The notes: a model not told the origin generated them from the sequence alone. Positions 1 to 7,454 are shown, numbered from the stretch's first letter. The stretch is DNA of 19,686 nucleotides from an uncultured bacterium (GCA_900547585.1 URHD01000037.1:1-19686); one strand, 5' to 3'. Translations and numbers: made by a program.

Positions 1-185
1 TTTTCGAGATTTTCCTCTTTTGCTTTTTGTTTTTGGAGTTCATCGGGGAGTTTTCTGTCCAGAGTATTGTTCTGGATAGTCTGCATCAACGGGCTGCTCG
101 CAGGGGTCATAATATCCATCGTGTCCGCTGTCGCAATTCCTGTTCCAAGAAATGCGGCTGTTATTAATAAACAAATCTTTTTCAT
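1..185 (-). CDS. Exported protein of unknown function (N-terminal part only)
   Basis: This reading frame starts with ATG at 183-185 and runs off the left edge; 61 codons are visible. The first 20 residues form a typical Sec signal peptide: MKK, a hydrophobic stretch rich in L, I and A, then small residues ending in ATA before Asp, a plausible signal peptidase I site. There is no lipobox cysteine. The mature part so far is polar and ends in a Lys/Glu/Gln-rich stretch that could begin a coiled coil. A good promoter lies just upstream on the same strand, so it is probably transcribed apart from metW. I do not recognise the family, and the function cannot be inferred from the visible portion. Confidence 0.75.
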   Translation of the reverse strand, partial: MKKICLLITAAFLGTGIATADTMDIMTPASSPLMQTIQNNTLDRKLPDELQKQKAKEENLE

Positions 186-212
186 TTTATAAATCCACTG
201 TACTGTATATAA

Positions 213-242
213 AATATATCGTTTTGGGGCGTGTATTGTCAA
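213..242 (-). promoter_or_regulatory. Sigma-70-type promoter for the left-edge exported protein
   Basis: Read on the minus strand, TTGACA (242-237) is followed after 18 bases by TATATT (218-213). This is close to consensus and lies about 28 bases upstream of the start codon at 185. It sits just beyond the metW stop codon (276), so the gene at the left edge is probably its own transcription unit. Confidence 0.6.
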
Positions 243-275
243 GAAAAATCGGTGATTTTCTGTATATGTTTACAT

Positions 276-899
276 TTATTTTGAGATTACAAAAATAGCT
301 TCTTCCGCAAAGAGGTTTTTGTGCCATTTTACGCCAAAATTGTTAATCATTTTTGCTTTATTCATGTAAACTTCTTTTAGAATCTTTATATCGCGTTTTT
401 TGCAGAATTCAAAGAAATCTTTGATTGTTAAAAGGTGGATGTTGGGCGTATTGTACCATTCGAACGGGAGAATGTTGGATTTTGGCATTTTTCCGTTGAA
501 AAACAGGTAAAAACGGACTTTCCAGTAGGCGAAGTTCGGAAAACTGACAACGGCTTTTTTGCCTGCTCTGAGCATTTCTTCGATTACATAATCGGGCTTT
601 TCTGTTGACTGGAGCGTCTGGTTGAGGATTATATAGTCGTATTCGTTGTCAGAAAAGTCTTTTAAGCCCTCGTCTATGTCGCCCTGAATAATGGAAAGGC
701 CTTTTTCAATTGCCTGTATTGCATTTTTCTGGTCGATTTCAATGCCTGTGCCCGTGCAGTTTTTGCGCTCAATCAGCATTTTCAAAAGGGTTCCGTCGCC
801 GCAGCCCAAATCAAGGATTTTTGAGCCGTTTTCGATGAATTTTGTGATTATTTCATAATTCAGGTGCAAACCTTTTGAGTTTTCGTAGTGTTTATCCAT
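276..899 (-). CDS. metW: MetW-family methionine biosynthesis methyltransferase-like protein
   Basis: 207 aa. A class I S-adenosylmethionine-binding fold is shown by motif I, LDLGCGDG, at residues 29-36, followed by a GIEID-type acidic loop. The length and the sequence style (VSFPNFAYWKVR, then a P-E-W-Y-NTPN segment) match MetW, which is almost always encoded next to metX and assists it in homoserine acylation; its own methyltransferase substrate is unclear. The start codon at 897-899 overlaps the 3' end of metX by 8 bases. An AAGGAG Shine-Dalgarno site lies inside the metX tail, so the two are translationally coupled. It is the last gene of the dgt-metX-metW unit. No intrinsic terminator is seen before the next promoter. 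Confidence 0.9.
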   Translation of the reverse strand: MDKHYENSKGLHLNYEIITKFIENGSKILDLGCGDGTLLKMLIERKNCTGTGIEIDQKNAIQAIEKGLSIIQGDIDEGLKDFSDNEYDYIILNQTLQSTEKPDYVIEEMLRAGKKAVVSFPNFAYWKVRFYLFFNGKMPKSNILPFEWYNTPNIHLLTIKDFFEFCKKRDIKILKEVYMNKAKMINNFGVKWHKNLFAEEAIFVISK

Positions 900-2013
900 T
901 TTTTTCTCCTTTTGAGAGAAAGCTTTTCACGATTTTTGTCTGTGTTTCAAATTCCAGAAGAAATGCGTCATGTCCGCAAGGGGATTCGATTTCGCAGAAA
1001 GAAACGTCTTTTCCGGCTTTGATTAGTGCTTTTACGATTTCTTTTGACTGGGTTGTAGGGAAAAGCCAGTCGGAGGTGAATGACATTATGAGGAATTTTG
1101 AGTTTGTTTTTCTGAATGCATTCTCAAGTGTGCCGTGTTTTTTGCCGAGGTCGAAGTAATCCACGGCTTTTGTTATGTAAAGGTAGCTGTTTGCATCAAA
1201 GCGGTCAACAAATGTTCTTCCCTGGTGTTCGAGGTAGCTTTCGACCTGAAAATCGATGTTAAAGTCAAAATTCGGGGCATCTTTGTCCTGAAAACGCCGT
1301 CCGAATTTGCTGTGCATTGCTTCTTCGCAAAGGTAGGTTATGTGTCCGACCATTCTTGCTATTGAGAGTCCTTTTTCTGGCTGGTTTTCTTGTCCGTAGT
1401 AGTTGCCGTTGTTAAAATTCGGGTCAGAGAGGATTGCGTTTCTGCCGACTGCATTGAATGCTATGCCCTGCGCGGTCAGACGGGCTGTTGAGGCAATGAT
1501 TATGGTTGATTCTACGAGGTCAGGCTGGGAGGTTGCCCATTCCAGCGCCTGCATTCCGCCCATTGAGCCGCCTGCAACGATTATTTTCTTTATTCCGAAA
1601 GAATCGACCAGTTTTCTTTGAACTTTGACTGTATCTTCAATTGTTATTACAGGAAAGCTTAATCCGTAAGGTTTTCCGGTTTCCGGGTTTATTGAACAGG
1701 GGCCTGTTGTGCCGGAGCAGCCTCCGAGCATATTTGAGGCAATTACGAAGTATTTATTTGTGTCAAAAGCCTTGTCCGGCCCGACCATATCGTCCCACCA
1801 GCCGCGTTTTTTGTCGTTTTCGTTGTGTTTTCCGGCTGCGTGAGCGTCACCTGTAAGTGCGTGGAGCAGGAGGATTGCGTTATCTTTATTTTCGTTAAGT
1901 GTTCCGTAAGTTTCGTAGGCAACATCAATCGGGCCGAATTCGATTCCTGATTCAAGCTGTATTTTTTCTTCAATATGGAAGTTTTTTGTCTCAACTATTC
2001 CGACAGAACCCAT
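892..2013 (-). CDS. metX: Homoserine O-acetyltransferase
   Basis: 373 aa, the normal MetX length. It is an alpha/beta-hydrolase that acylates homoserine, the entry step of methionine synthesis, using acetyl-CoA (or succinyl-CoA in some family members). The nucleophile elbow GGSMGG places the catalytic Ser at residue 150. The other triad residues are Asp315 (TSDWLFP) and His348 (CGHDAFLLE). The hallmark GGCSGTTGP segment spans about 97-105. An AGGAG Shine-Dalgarno site lies at the usual distance from the ATG. It starts 18 bases after the dgt stop codon and overlaps metW, so all three are probably co-transcribed. Acetyl rather than succinyl specificity is assumed from family frequency, not proven from the sequence. 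Confidence 0.93.
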   Translation of the reverse strand: MGSVGIVETKNFHIEEKIQLESGIEFGPIDVAYETYGTLNENKDNAILLLHALTGDAHAAGKHNENDKKRGWWDDMVGPDKAFDTNKYFVIASNMLGGCSGTTGPCSINPETGKPYGLSFPVITIEDTVKVQRKLVDSFGIKKIIVAGGSMGGMQALEWATSQPDLVESTIIIASTARLTAQGIAFNAVGRNAILSDPNFNNGNYYGQENQPEKGLSIARMVGHITYLCEEAMHSKFGRRFQDKDAPNFDFNIDFQVESYLEHQGRTFVDRFDANSYLYITKAVDYFDLGKKHGTLENAFRKTNSKFLIMSFTSDWLFPTTQSKEIVKALIKAGKDVSFCEIESPCGHDAFLLEFETQTKIVKSFLSKGEKNG

Positions 2014-2031
2014 TGAAAACTCCTGTAATTC

Positions 2032-3108
2032 TTATAGGACGCTTAATTGTACGCTAAGGTTGTTGATTTTTGCGAGGGTGAAGAGGAAATTGTCGTTGCT
2101 TACGTCCTGAAGTGACTGCGGGATGAAGATTTCTTTGTATTTTTGGATTGCGTAGCGGTCTGTCATTCCGGCAATGTAGTCGCAGACGGTGCGGTGGATT
2201 TCTTCTTCGTTCTGGTTCGGGTAAGTTTTTCGCAAAAGTTCTTCGTAGTGTTCAAAAAGCCCTTTGATTATGCCTTTGACCTTGCATTCTTCTTTTTTTG
2301 CAAGAGAATTTGTATAAACATTTTTGAACATCCAGGTTCTCAGCTTGTTTATGTAGTAAAAGCTTTCTTCGGACATTGTGATTTTGTCTTTTCCCCAGCT
2401 GTTTTGGACGATATCTACAACCATTTTTGTTATACGTTCGCTTCTGTCGAGAGAGAAATATTTTATGCAGTCTTGCGGGAGGTCTTCTTCTTTTATTATG
2501 CCGGCTCGCATTGCGTCGTCAATATCGTGGTTAATATATGCGATTTTGTCGGAAAGTTTTACGATTTTGCCTTCCAGAGTGTAGGCTTTGCTTTCTTTTT
2601 TTAAGGAGCCGGAGTGGTTCAGGATTCCGTCGATGGTTTCCTGCGTGAGATTCAAATCTTCGATAATTGTTACAACTCTAACGCTGTGTTCTGCATGTCT
2701 GAAGCCGCCGAACATAATTTCGTTAAGAACATCTTCACCGCTGTGCCCGAAAGGTGTGTGCCCGAGGTCGTGGCCCATTGCTATTGCTTCTGTCAGGTCT
2801 TCATTGAGGTTCAGAGCGCGGGCAATGGTTCTTGCAATTTGAGAAACCTCGAGAGTGTGGGTCATTCTTGTTCTGTAGTGGTCATTTGTTGGCGAAAAGA
2901 AGACCTGTGTTTTGTGTTTCAGGCGGCGGAAAGCTTTTGAGTGGATGATTCTGTCTTTGTCGCGCTGAAATTCCGTGCGTATAGGGCACGGTTCTTCGGC
3001 TTTTTTTCTGCCTCTTGTCAGTTTGCTTTTTGCTGCGTAGGGGCTGAGGAGTTCAAGTTCTCTTTTCTCGCTTTGTTCTCTGATGTTCGGTATTTGTGGA
3101 ATTGTCAT
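2032..3108 (-). CDS. dgt: Deoxyguanosinetriphosphate triphosphohydrolase-like protein (HD domain dNTPase)
   Basis: 358 aa. The N-terminal LSPYAAKSKLTRGRK block is typical of bacterial Dgt-like proteins, which cleave dNTPs to nucleoside plus triphosphate. The HD metal site is complete: His84 (RMTHTLEV), His113-Asp114 (GHDLGHTPFGH) and Asp187 (KLSDKIAY). It is shorter than E. coli Dgt (about 500 aa) and matches the 'type 2' dGTPase-like subgroup in length. The start is supported by the conserved N-terminus, yet no Shine-Dalgarno site is seen; instead TGCTAAAAT lies 6 bases upstream of the ATG, suggesting a leaderless mRNA. It is first in a unit with metX and metW; a functional link to methionine synthesis is not evident. 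Confidence 0.88.
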   Translation of the reverse strand: MTIPQIPNIREQSEKRELELLSPYAAKSKLTRGRKKAEEPCPIRTEFQRDKDRIIHSKAFRRLKHKTQVFFSPTNDHYRTRMTHTLEVSQIARTIARALNLNEDLTEAIAMGHDLGHTPFGHSGEDVLNEIMFGGFRHAEHSVRVVTIIEDLNLTQETIDGILNHSGSLKKESKAYTLEGKIVKLSDKIAYINHDIDDAMRAGIIKEEDLPQDCIKYFSLDRSERITKMVVDIVQNSWGKDKITMSEESFYYINKLRTWMFKNVYTNSLAKKEECKVKGIIKGLFEHYEELLRKTYPNQNEEEIHRTVCDYIAGMTDRYAIQKYKEIFIPQSLQDVSNDNFLFTLAKINNLSVQLSVL

Positions 3109-3114
3109 ATTTTG

Positions 3115-3123
3115 ATTTTAGCA
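3115..3123 (-). promoter_or_regulatory. Extended -10 promoter element, probably giving a leaderless dgt mRNA
   Basis: On the minus strand TGC-TAAAAT is followed by only six bases before the dgt ATG. The start of transcription would then fall on or next to the start codon. No ribosome-binding sequence is present between them. Confidence 0.35.
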
Positions 3124-3170
3124 TTAAAAGATTATTTGGGTAGTGATTTGTTGTTTTTTTGTTTGTTGAC

Positions 3171-3240
3171 CCCATCACACCGGCCCTCTAAAGGGCGAGG
3201 GGCTTTTGAGTGGGTTTTCGCTCGCATTGCGGTGGGGGAG
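3171..3240. repeat. GC-rich palindromic intergenic element (possible dispersed repeat)
   Basis: Between the TIGR02757-family gene and dgt lies an island clearly more GC-rich than its surroundings. It has a perfect short stem GCCCT (3183-3187) / AGGGC (3192-3196) with a 4-base loop, and an outer, imperfect complementarity between a C-rich left arm (about 3170-3179) and a G-rich right arm (3231-3239). No T-run follows it on either strand, so it does not look like a terminator. The style resembles REP/MITE-like dispersed elements; only one copy lies in this window. Confidence 0.35.
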
Positions 3241-3249
3241 AAAGTAGTT

Positions 3250-4002
3250 TTAGTTGTTTACGCCATAGCCGAACATTGCAAAGTCGTATTTTACAGGGTC
3301 TTTCGGGTCGAATTGTTTCAATGCCTCCATAAGTTCAAGAACTGCATTAAAATCGTTTTGTTTTCTGGTGAGAATTCCCAGATTTCTGGAAACTTTTGCA
3401 ACGTGTACGTCGAGGGGGATTAAAATCTCTGATTTATCGATGAATTTCCAGATTCCAAGGTCAACGCAGCCCTCTCTGACAAACCATCTCAATAACATAT
3501 TCAGACGCTTGCACGCGCTGTTTTTAGCGGGGTTCGGAAGCAGGTGATAAAAGCCTTTGGTCACATCCAGAGTTTGTTTTGAATAGAAATAATCCACAGC
3601 GGATTGCAGGGCGCCTTTTGCGGTTCCTGTTGCTTTGTAGCCGTGAGCAAAGACGTTTTCCAGAGTTGCGCCCGAATTGTAGAGCTCTTTTAAGGCTAAA
3701 ATTATTTGAACAAGGTCGATTCCGACGGAAAAACGGTAGTCAAAGTCGTTTATAACAGGATTTTCTGCGGAAAATGAGGTTACGAATTTGTAGGGCTCGT
3801 TTTCCATTTTTTCAAATAAAGTGTTTAGTTTTTTTATAAAAACTTCGCGTTTTCCGTAGGCAAAAATTGAGGCAAGGAAGCCAGCTATTTCAATATCGTT
3901 TTTCTTTTCAAATCTGTGAGGAAACTGGATCGGATCATCGGGGATAAAGTCCGGAGTTTCGTACTTTTCGACCAGTTCATCCATGTATAATTTTGTATTC
4001 AT
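3250..4002 (-). CDS. TIGR02757 family (DUF2400) protein
   Basis: 250 aa, normal for the family. The N-terminal block with DPIQFPHRF, then DIEIAGFLASIFAYGKRE, and the C-terminal block ILIPLDVHVAKVSRNLGILTRK are the family's conserved segments. The LDVHVAKVSRNLG region resembles the substrate-binding helical part of HhH-GPD DNA glycosylases, so a nucleic-acid role is possible, but no function is established. The ATG at 4000-4002 overlaps the tadA stop codon (ATGA), and an AAGGA Shine-Dalgarno site lies upstream inside tadA. It is the last gene of birA-tadA-TIGR02757; the tRNA/DNA-modification flavour of tadA is the only contextual hint. Confidence 0.8.
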   Translation of the reverse strand: MNTKLYMDELVEKYETPDFIPDDPIQFPHRFEKKNDIEIAGFLASIFAYGKREVFIKKLNTLFEKMENEPYKFVTSFSAENPVINDFDYRFSVGIDLVQIILALKELYNSGATLENVFAHGYKATGTAKGALQSAVDYFYSKQTLDVTKGFYHLLPNPAKNSACKRLNMLLRWFVREGCVDLGIWKFIDKSEILIPLDVHVAKVSRNLGILTRKQNDFNAVLELMEALKQFDPKDPVKYDFAMFGYGVNN

Positions 4003-4427
4003 CGCAAATCCTTAAAATATTTTTCCAAAATTTCTCTGCATTCCGCTTCCATTATACCGCCTTTGACTTTTAAGGTCGAGTTTGACATTTTTGTAAGTTC
4101 GGGGAGGGTCGAAAATGCGCCGTAGAGCGTGTCATAAGCGCCAAAAACCAGATTGTCGATTCTTGAGCGCAAAATTGCCCAGGCGCACATCGGGCAGGGT
4201 TCGAGGGTTACATAGATTGTACAGCCGTTCAGGCGCCAGTTTTTTAGCTTTTTTTCGGCTTCTCTTATTGCAAGAATTTCGGCGTGGGCGGTGATATCGT
4301 TGAGTTTTTCCTGTTCGTTGTGGGCGCAGGCGATTATTTCGTTGTTTTTTACGATTATTGCGCCTACGGGGAGATCTTTTCCTGATTTTTTAGCGGTTTC
4401 GAGGGCGATTTGCATAAAATTTTTCAT
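3999..4427 (-). CDS. tadA: tRNA-specific adenosine deaminase TadA
   Basis: 142 aa cytidine/deoxycytidylate-deaminase-fold enzyme. TadA converts A34 to inosine in the anticodon of tRNA-Arg(ACG). The zinc and catalytic residues are all present: His48 and Glu50 in TAHAE, and Cys78/Cys81 in LEPCPMC. An N-terminal VGAIIV strand and a DITAHAEILAIREA helix match TadA rather than cytidine deaminases. Both ends overlap neighbours by ATGA junctions (with birA upstream and the TIGR02757 gene downstream), indicating tight translational coupling. A GGAG motif about 10 bases before the ATG lies in the birA 3' end. It is slightly shorter than E. coli TadA, with nothing essential missing. Confidence 0.92.
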   Translation of the reverse strand: MKNFMQIALETAKKSGKDLPVGAIIVKNNEIIACAHNEQEKLNDITAHAEILAIREAEKKLKNWRLNGCTIYVTLEPCPMCAWAILRSRIDNLVFGAYDTLYGAFSTLPELTKMSNSTLKVKGGIMEAECREILEKYFKDLR

Positions 4428-5140
4428 AATTCAATATCTCCGCTCAAAATTTCCTTTTCAAATCCGTTTTTATCAAGCACAATCAAAGAGCCCGTATCTG
4501 TTAATTTCAGGGCTTTGAGTTCTTCTTTTTCTTTGCCGTTTGAAAGCAGGATTGTTTTATTCAGGAATTCCGCATATTTTTCGTAACGTTTTTTTATCGA
4601 TGGGAAGCCGTTTTGGAGGAATTCGTCGTAATTTTTGAAAAATTCGCAGCAAAGAATGTTTGCAAATTCGTTTTTGTCAATTTTTTGCCCTGTTAGAATG
4701 TTCAGGGAGCAGGCTTTTTGGTTAATTTGGCTTAATTCTTCTTCTGACATATTCAAATTTACGCCGATTCCGAGCGCGAGAGCGGTTTTGCCCTTTTTAA
4801 TTGTTGATTCGCAGAGGATTCCGGCGATTTTTGCTTTGTTTATGCGGACATCGTTTGGCCATTTTATACGGGCATCGATTTTGTAGGTGCTTTTTAGTAT
4901 TTCTGCAAGCACAAGGCTCAAATACTGGGTTAGGTTTGCGATGTTGTTTGTTTTTTCTGGTTTTAGAACGAAAGTCAGGTAAAGATTTTCGGGGTTGTTT
5001 GATTCCCAGCTGCGTTGAAACCTGCCGTGCCCGGATGTCTGGGTATCGGCGATGATTATTGTTTTGTCGTCGAGTTCGTTTATCTGCTCGAGCGCCCATT
5101 TGTTTGTTGAGGGGAGTTTTTTGAATTTTATAATGTTCAT
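4424..5140 (-). CDS. birA: Biotin--[acetyl-CoA-carboxylase] ligase, monofunctional
   Basis: 238 aa. It contains only the catalytic and C-terminal domains of BirA, so it should biotinylate the carboxylase BCCP subunit but cannot act as a DNA-binding repressor: the N-terminal winged helix of group II BirA is absent. The STN motif (11-13), the biotinyl-AMP loop SGHGRFQRSW (36-45) and KWPNDV (93-98) are visible. The loop reads GHGR where GRGR is most common. No Shine-Dalgarno site precedes the ATG; TATCAT lies 6 bases upstream, so a leaderless mRNA is possible. It is separated from rplT by a strong terminator and heads the birA-tadA-TIGR02757 unit. Confidence 0.9.
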   Translation of the reverse strand: MNIIKFKKLPSTNKWALEQINELDDKTIIIADTQTSGHGRFQRSWESNNPENLYLTFVLKPEKTNNIANLTQYLSLVLAEILKSTYKIDARIKWPNDVRINKAKIAGILCESTIKKGKTALALGIGVNLNMSEEELSQINQKACSLNILTGQKIDKNEFANILCCEFFKNYDEFLQNGFPSIKKRYEKYAEFLNKTILLSNGKEKEELKALKLTDTGSLIVLDKNGFEKEILSGDIEL

Positions 5141-5187
5141 ACTGGAATGATAGCTTAAAAGTTTTTTCGCGGAAAGATTTGTATGAA

Positions 5188-5218
5188 AAAAGCCCTCCGA
5201 TTTTTGCGGAGGGCTTTT
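5188..5218 (-). terminator. Intrinsic terminator of rpmI-rplT
   Basis: The stem AGCCCTCCG (5191-5199) / CGGAGGGCT (5207-5215) with a 7-base loop is extended by three A-T pairs on each side. On the minus strand it is followed by a run of T. It starts 14 bases beyond the rplT stop codon. The flanking A/T tracts are nearly symmetrical, so it could work in both directions. Confidence 0.88.
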
Positions 5219-5231
5219 AGTTTTTTATTTA

Positions 5232-5588
5232 TTATGCAGAAACTTTTGATTTTGCTGTTTCTACGATTACAGAGAATGCTTCTGGCTCGTTTACTGCCAT
5301 TTCTGCGAGCATTTTTCTGTTCACTGCGATTTCAGATTTTTTCAATGCGTTCATGAATTTTGAATAGCTCAAGCCGTGTGCTCTAACTGCTGCATTGATT
5401 CTGACAATCCAGAGTCTGCGCATATTTCTTTTCAGATTGCGTCTGTCTCTGTACTGGTATTTGAGTTTCTTCATAACTGCTGTGTTAGCAACTTTGAAGA
5501 TTCTGCTCCTTGCTCCGATGAAGCCTTTAGCTAATTTTAAGATTTTTTTATGTCTTTTTCTAAGTACGTTACCGCGTTTTACTCTCAT
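5232..5588 (-). CDS. rplT: 50S ribosomal protein L20
   Basis: 118 aa, the standard length. It is an essential assembly protein that binds 23S rRNA early in 50S formation. The sequence is unmistakable: MRVKRGNVLRKRHKKILK, then the GFIGARSRIFKVA and YRDRRNLKRNMRRLWI segments. It is rich in Arg and Lys. An AAAGAGG Shine-Dalgarno site precedes the ATG. It lies 15 bases downstream of rpmI. In many bacteria L20 represses its own operon through a leader upstream of infC; here infC is not adjacent, so any such control would have to act on the short leader before rpmI. Confidence 0.98.
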   Translation of the reverse strand: MRVKRGNVLRKRHKKILKLAKGFIGARSRIFKVANTAVMKKLKYQYRDRRNLKRNMRRLWIVRINAAVRAHGLSYSKFMNALKKSEIAVNRKMLAEMAVNEPEAFSVIVETAKSKVSA

Positions 5589-5603
5589 TGTTCAACCTCT
5601 TTC

Positions 5604-5813
5604 CTATCTTGAATACTTCTTGTAAGGTAATTCCTTGGAAATCAAATCCAAATTTGTTGCAGAAACTTCTGTCATTCCTGACAATCTTCTTTTTCTGCTG
5701 ACGGATTTGTGTTGAAGCAAGTGTTTTGTACCTGCAGAACGTCTAAGGATTTTGCCGCTTGCGGTAACTTTGTAGCGTTTTGCCGCTGCGCGGTGGGTTT
5801 TCATTTTTGGCAT
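5604..5813 (-). CDS. rpmI: 50S ribosomal protein L35
   Basis: 69 aa, within the usual 64-70 range. The MPKMKTHRAAAKRYKVTASGK start and the basic, serine-rich middle (HKSVSRKRRLSG) are diagnostic. It is first of the two-gene rpmI-rplT unit, with an AAGGAGA Shine-Dalgarno site. The usual infC neighbour is missing: the next gene upstream is an unrelated ferritin-like gene with its own terminator. This two-gene arrangement is known from Cyanobacteria, among others. Confidence 0.97.
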   Translation of the reverse strand: MPKMKTHRAAAKRYKVTASGKILRRSAGTKHLLQHKSVSRKRRLSGMTEVSATNLDLISKELPYKKYSR

Positions 5814-5889
5814 AGTTTATTCTCCTTTTTAGTTTGAATAATTCTGAGCAGCTATGACATGCCGTCCACAGACTGCCCGTGCATATATG

Positions 5890-5917
5890 ATTTTAGGACA
5901 AAAATATTTCTGTGCAA
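5890..5917 (-). promoter_or_regulatory. Promoter of rpmI-rplT with a leader of about 70 nt
   Basis: On the minus strand TTGCAC (5917-5912) is followed after 16 bases by TAAAAT (5895-5890). Transcription would start near 5883 and leave about 70 nt before the rpmI ATG. The leader contains a GCAG...CTGC long-range pairing, but I cannot show that it is an L20-binding leader. The rest of the 250-base gap (5814-6063) holds only AT-rich sequence and the upstream gene's terminator. Confidence 0.5.
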
Positions 5918-6024
5918 GTTTTTCGGGGTGTCAGCTTTACAAATTTAAACTATAGTGTCAAAAATAATTTGAATATAAAGGTCAAAGACCCGATATGGTA
6001 TAGGTAAAATGTCCGAGAAAAATT

Positions 6025-6057
6025 AAAAAGGGATATCCGGTTTGAATATCCCTTTTT
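6025..6057 (-). terminator. Intrinsic terminator of the ferritin-like gene
   Basis: A perfect 12-base-pair stem, AAAAAGGGATAT (6025-6036) / ATATCCCTTTTT (6046-6057), has a 9-base loop. On the minus strand it ends in TTTTT-AA-TTTTT. It begins six bases after the stop codon of the ferritin-like gene. Confidence 0.88.
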
Positions 6058-6063
6058 GTGTTG

Positions 6064-7407
6064 TTATTTTCTTTTTTTAGGTTTTGGTTCTTCGTCTTCG
6101 AGCGGTTTTTTGTCTTCTGCTTCCGAAGTTTCTATCATTTCTTCCAGTTCTTCGGGAGTGACGGTATTGGGTGCCTGGGCGATTGCCTGGAGGCCTCTTG
6201 TTAAGAGGTCAATTTCGTCTTTTTTCAGCCCGTCGTCAGCTAAAACCAAATCCCTGCCGTCCGAAACTCCTATCAGCCGGATTGTGGTTTCTGTCGGAGA
6301 ACCGTCTTCACCTGCGGTGCGTTGAATTTCATAGCTCGGCCAATCTTCGGGCAGTTCGTCGATTGTTGTATAGCTCATTTCTGTGTCAAGACGTCTGTCG
6401 ATTTGGGTTTCCAGGATTCCGGTTACGTAGTCTTTTTGGCTTTCAAAGTGGCAGGGCTCGACGACTTTTGTGCCGATTACTTCTTCAGGGTCACGTTTTT
6501 CGTACTTTTTGAAAAGATCTGCTGCGATTTTAAGGTGTTCGATTTCGTGCATCATGAATTCTTCCCAGATATCTTTAAGATTGTCGTCATCTTCATCTTT
6601 CATACAGTTGTAATAGTTACAAACCTCTGTGAATTCGTGCAAAAGCAGCTTTTCGTACCAGCTTTCTGTCGGGTCGAGGAGAGATTCGTACATTGTTACG
6701 TGTTCTTCTTCGACATCTTTGATTTCTGCGTAAGTCATACGAAGAGTATCGTTTCCGTAGCAGAATCCGTGTTCTGCATAGTAGTTGTGGGTCTGCTGTT
6801 CGGCTGAAACAAGGGTCATTATGTTGACTTTTGTTTGCGGTGAGGCTGTATTTTTATCTATATGTTTTCTTAGCCTGAGTTTGTTGTCGTTGTGGTGGTT
6901 TTGGGTCGGGCGGCCGAGGATTACGTCGGTTTGTGCCTGAAGAATATCATCAGGGTTTGCGCCTTCTATCATGTGGTACCACTGGCTGTATCTGTATAAG
7001 TGGTCAAAATCCTCTAAAAGTCCGAAATTGAAAGTTTCTTTAACATAGTCATCGGGTTCATTCTGTGCAAGCCAGGCGGTTAAATCTACTGCAACCTGTT
7101 CGTAGCCAAGTGTTGTTTCCAGTACGGATTGGTCGCTGGGGGCAAGCCAGTTTATTGTTGTTTGGTGCTGGTCTTCGATTCTGCGGGTTTCTGCAATTTT
7201 TTTTGCTACTTCAATATCAGGGCACATGCGTGCAAATGCGTGTTTGAAGTTCCAGGCTTCTATTTCGATTCCGTTCATGAGGATTTGGCGGGTTCTGCTA
7301 TAGCAATCTACTTCATTTTTATTAAACGGTTTTTTTACAATATCATGCCAGCTTCTAAGCTGTTTTTCAACGGGGATTCCCTTTTCTTTCAGCGGGTTGA
7401 AACTCAT
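6064..7407 (-). CDS. Tandem ferritin-like (di-iron four-helix bundle) protein
   Basis: 447 aa from the ATG at 7405-7407, chosen for its AGGAAG Shine-Dalgarno site; the frame stays open to 7524 but the extra residues lack a good site and look untranslated. Two sets of di-iron ligands are spaced as in ferritin/rubrerythrin bundles. The N-terminal set is Glu50, Glu78-x-x-His81, Glu103 and Asp133-x-x-His136. The second set is Glu203, Glu233-x-x-His236, Glu258 and Glu288-x-x-His291. After about residue 305 comes a roughly 140-residue region of no recognised fold ending in an acidic then Lys/Pro-rich tail. There is no signal peptide. Possible roles are iron handling or peroxide defence. It stands alone between its own terminator and a phage-like region. 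Confidence 0.72.
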   Translation of the reverse strand: MSFNPLKEKGIPVEKQLRSWHDIVKKPFNKNEVDCYSRTRQILMNGIEIEAWNFKHAFARMCPDIEVAKKIAETRRIEDQHQTTINWLAPSDQSVLETTLGYEQVAVDLTAWLAQNEPDDYVKETFNFGLLEDFDHLYRYSQWYHMIEGANPDDILQAQTDVILGRPTQNHHNDNKLRLRKHIDKNTASPQTKVNIMTLVSAEQQTHNYYAEHGFCYGNDTLRMTYAEIKDVEEEHVTMYESLLDPTESWYEKLLLHEFTEVCNYYNCMKDEDDDNLKDIWEEFMMHEIEHLKIAADLFKKYEKRDPEEVIGTKVVEPCHFESQKDYVTGILETQIDRRLDTEMSYTTIDELPEDWPSYEIQRTAGEDGSPTETTIRLIGVSDGRDLVLADDGLKKDEIDLLTRGLQAIAQAPNTVTPEELEEMIETSEAEDKKPLEDEEPKPKKRK

Positions 7408-7423
7408 TTTTCTTCCTTTCTTA

Positions 7424-7454
7424 TGTATAACAAAAAATGCTTTGGGGTGGACAA
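7424..7454 (-). promoter_or_regulatory. Possible promoter of the ferritin-like gene
   Basis: TTGTCC (7454-7449) and TATACA (7429-7424) on the minus strand are separated by 19 bases, a long spacing. A TTATTAATGATAA near-palindrome (7458-7470) lies directly upstream and has the look of a Fur/PerR-type operator. Both calls are weak. Confidence 0.3.

Noticed and set aside
3183..3196. GCCCT/AGGGC hairpin as a terminator of the birA-tadA-TIGR02757 unit
   Set aside because: On the minus strand the hairpin is followed by a G-rich and then A-rich stretch, with no T-run.
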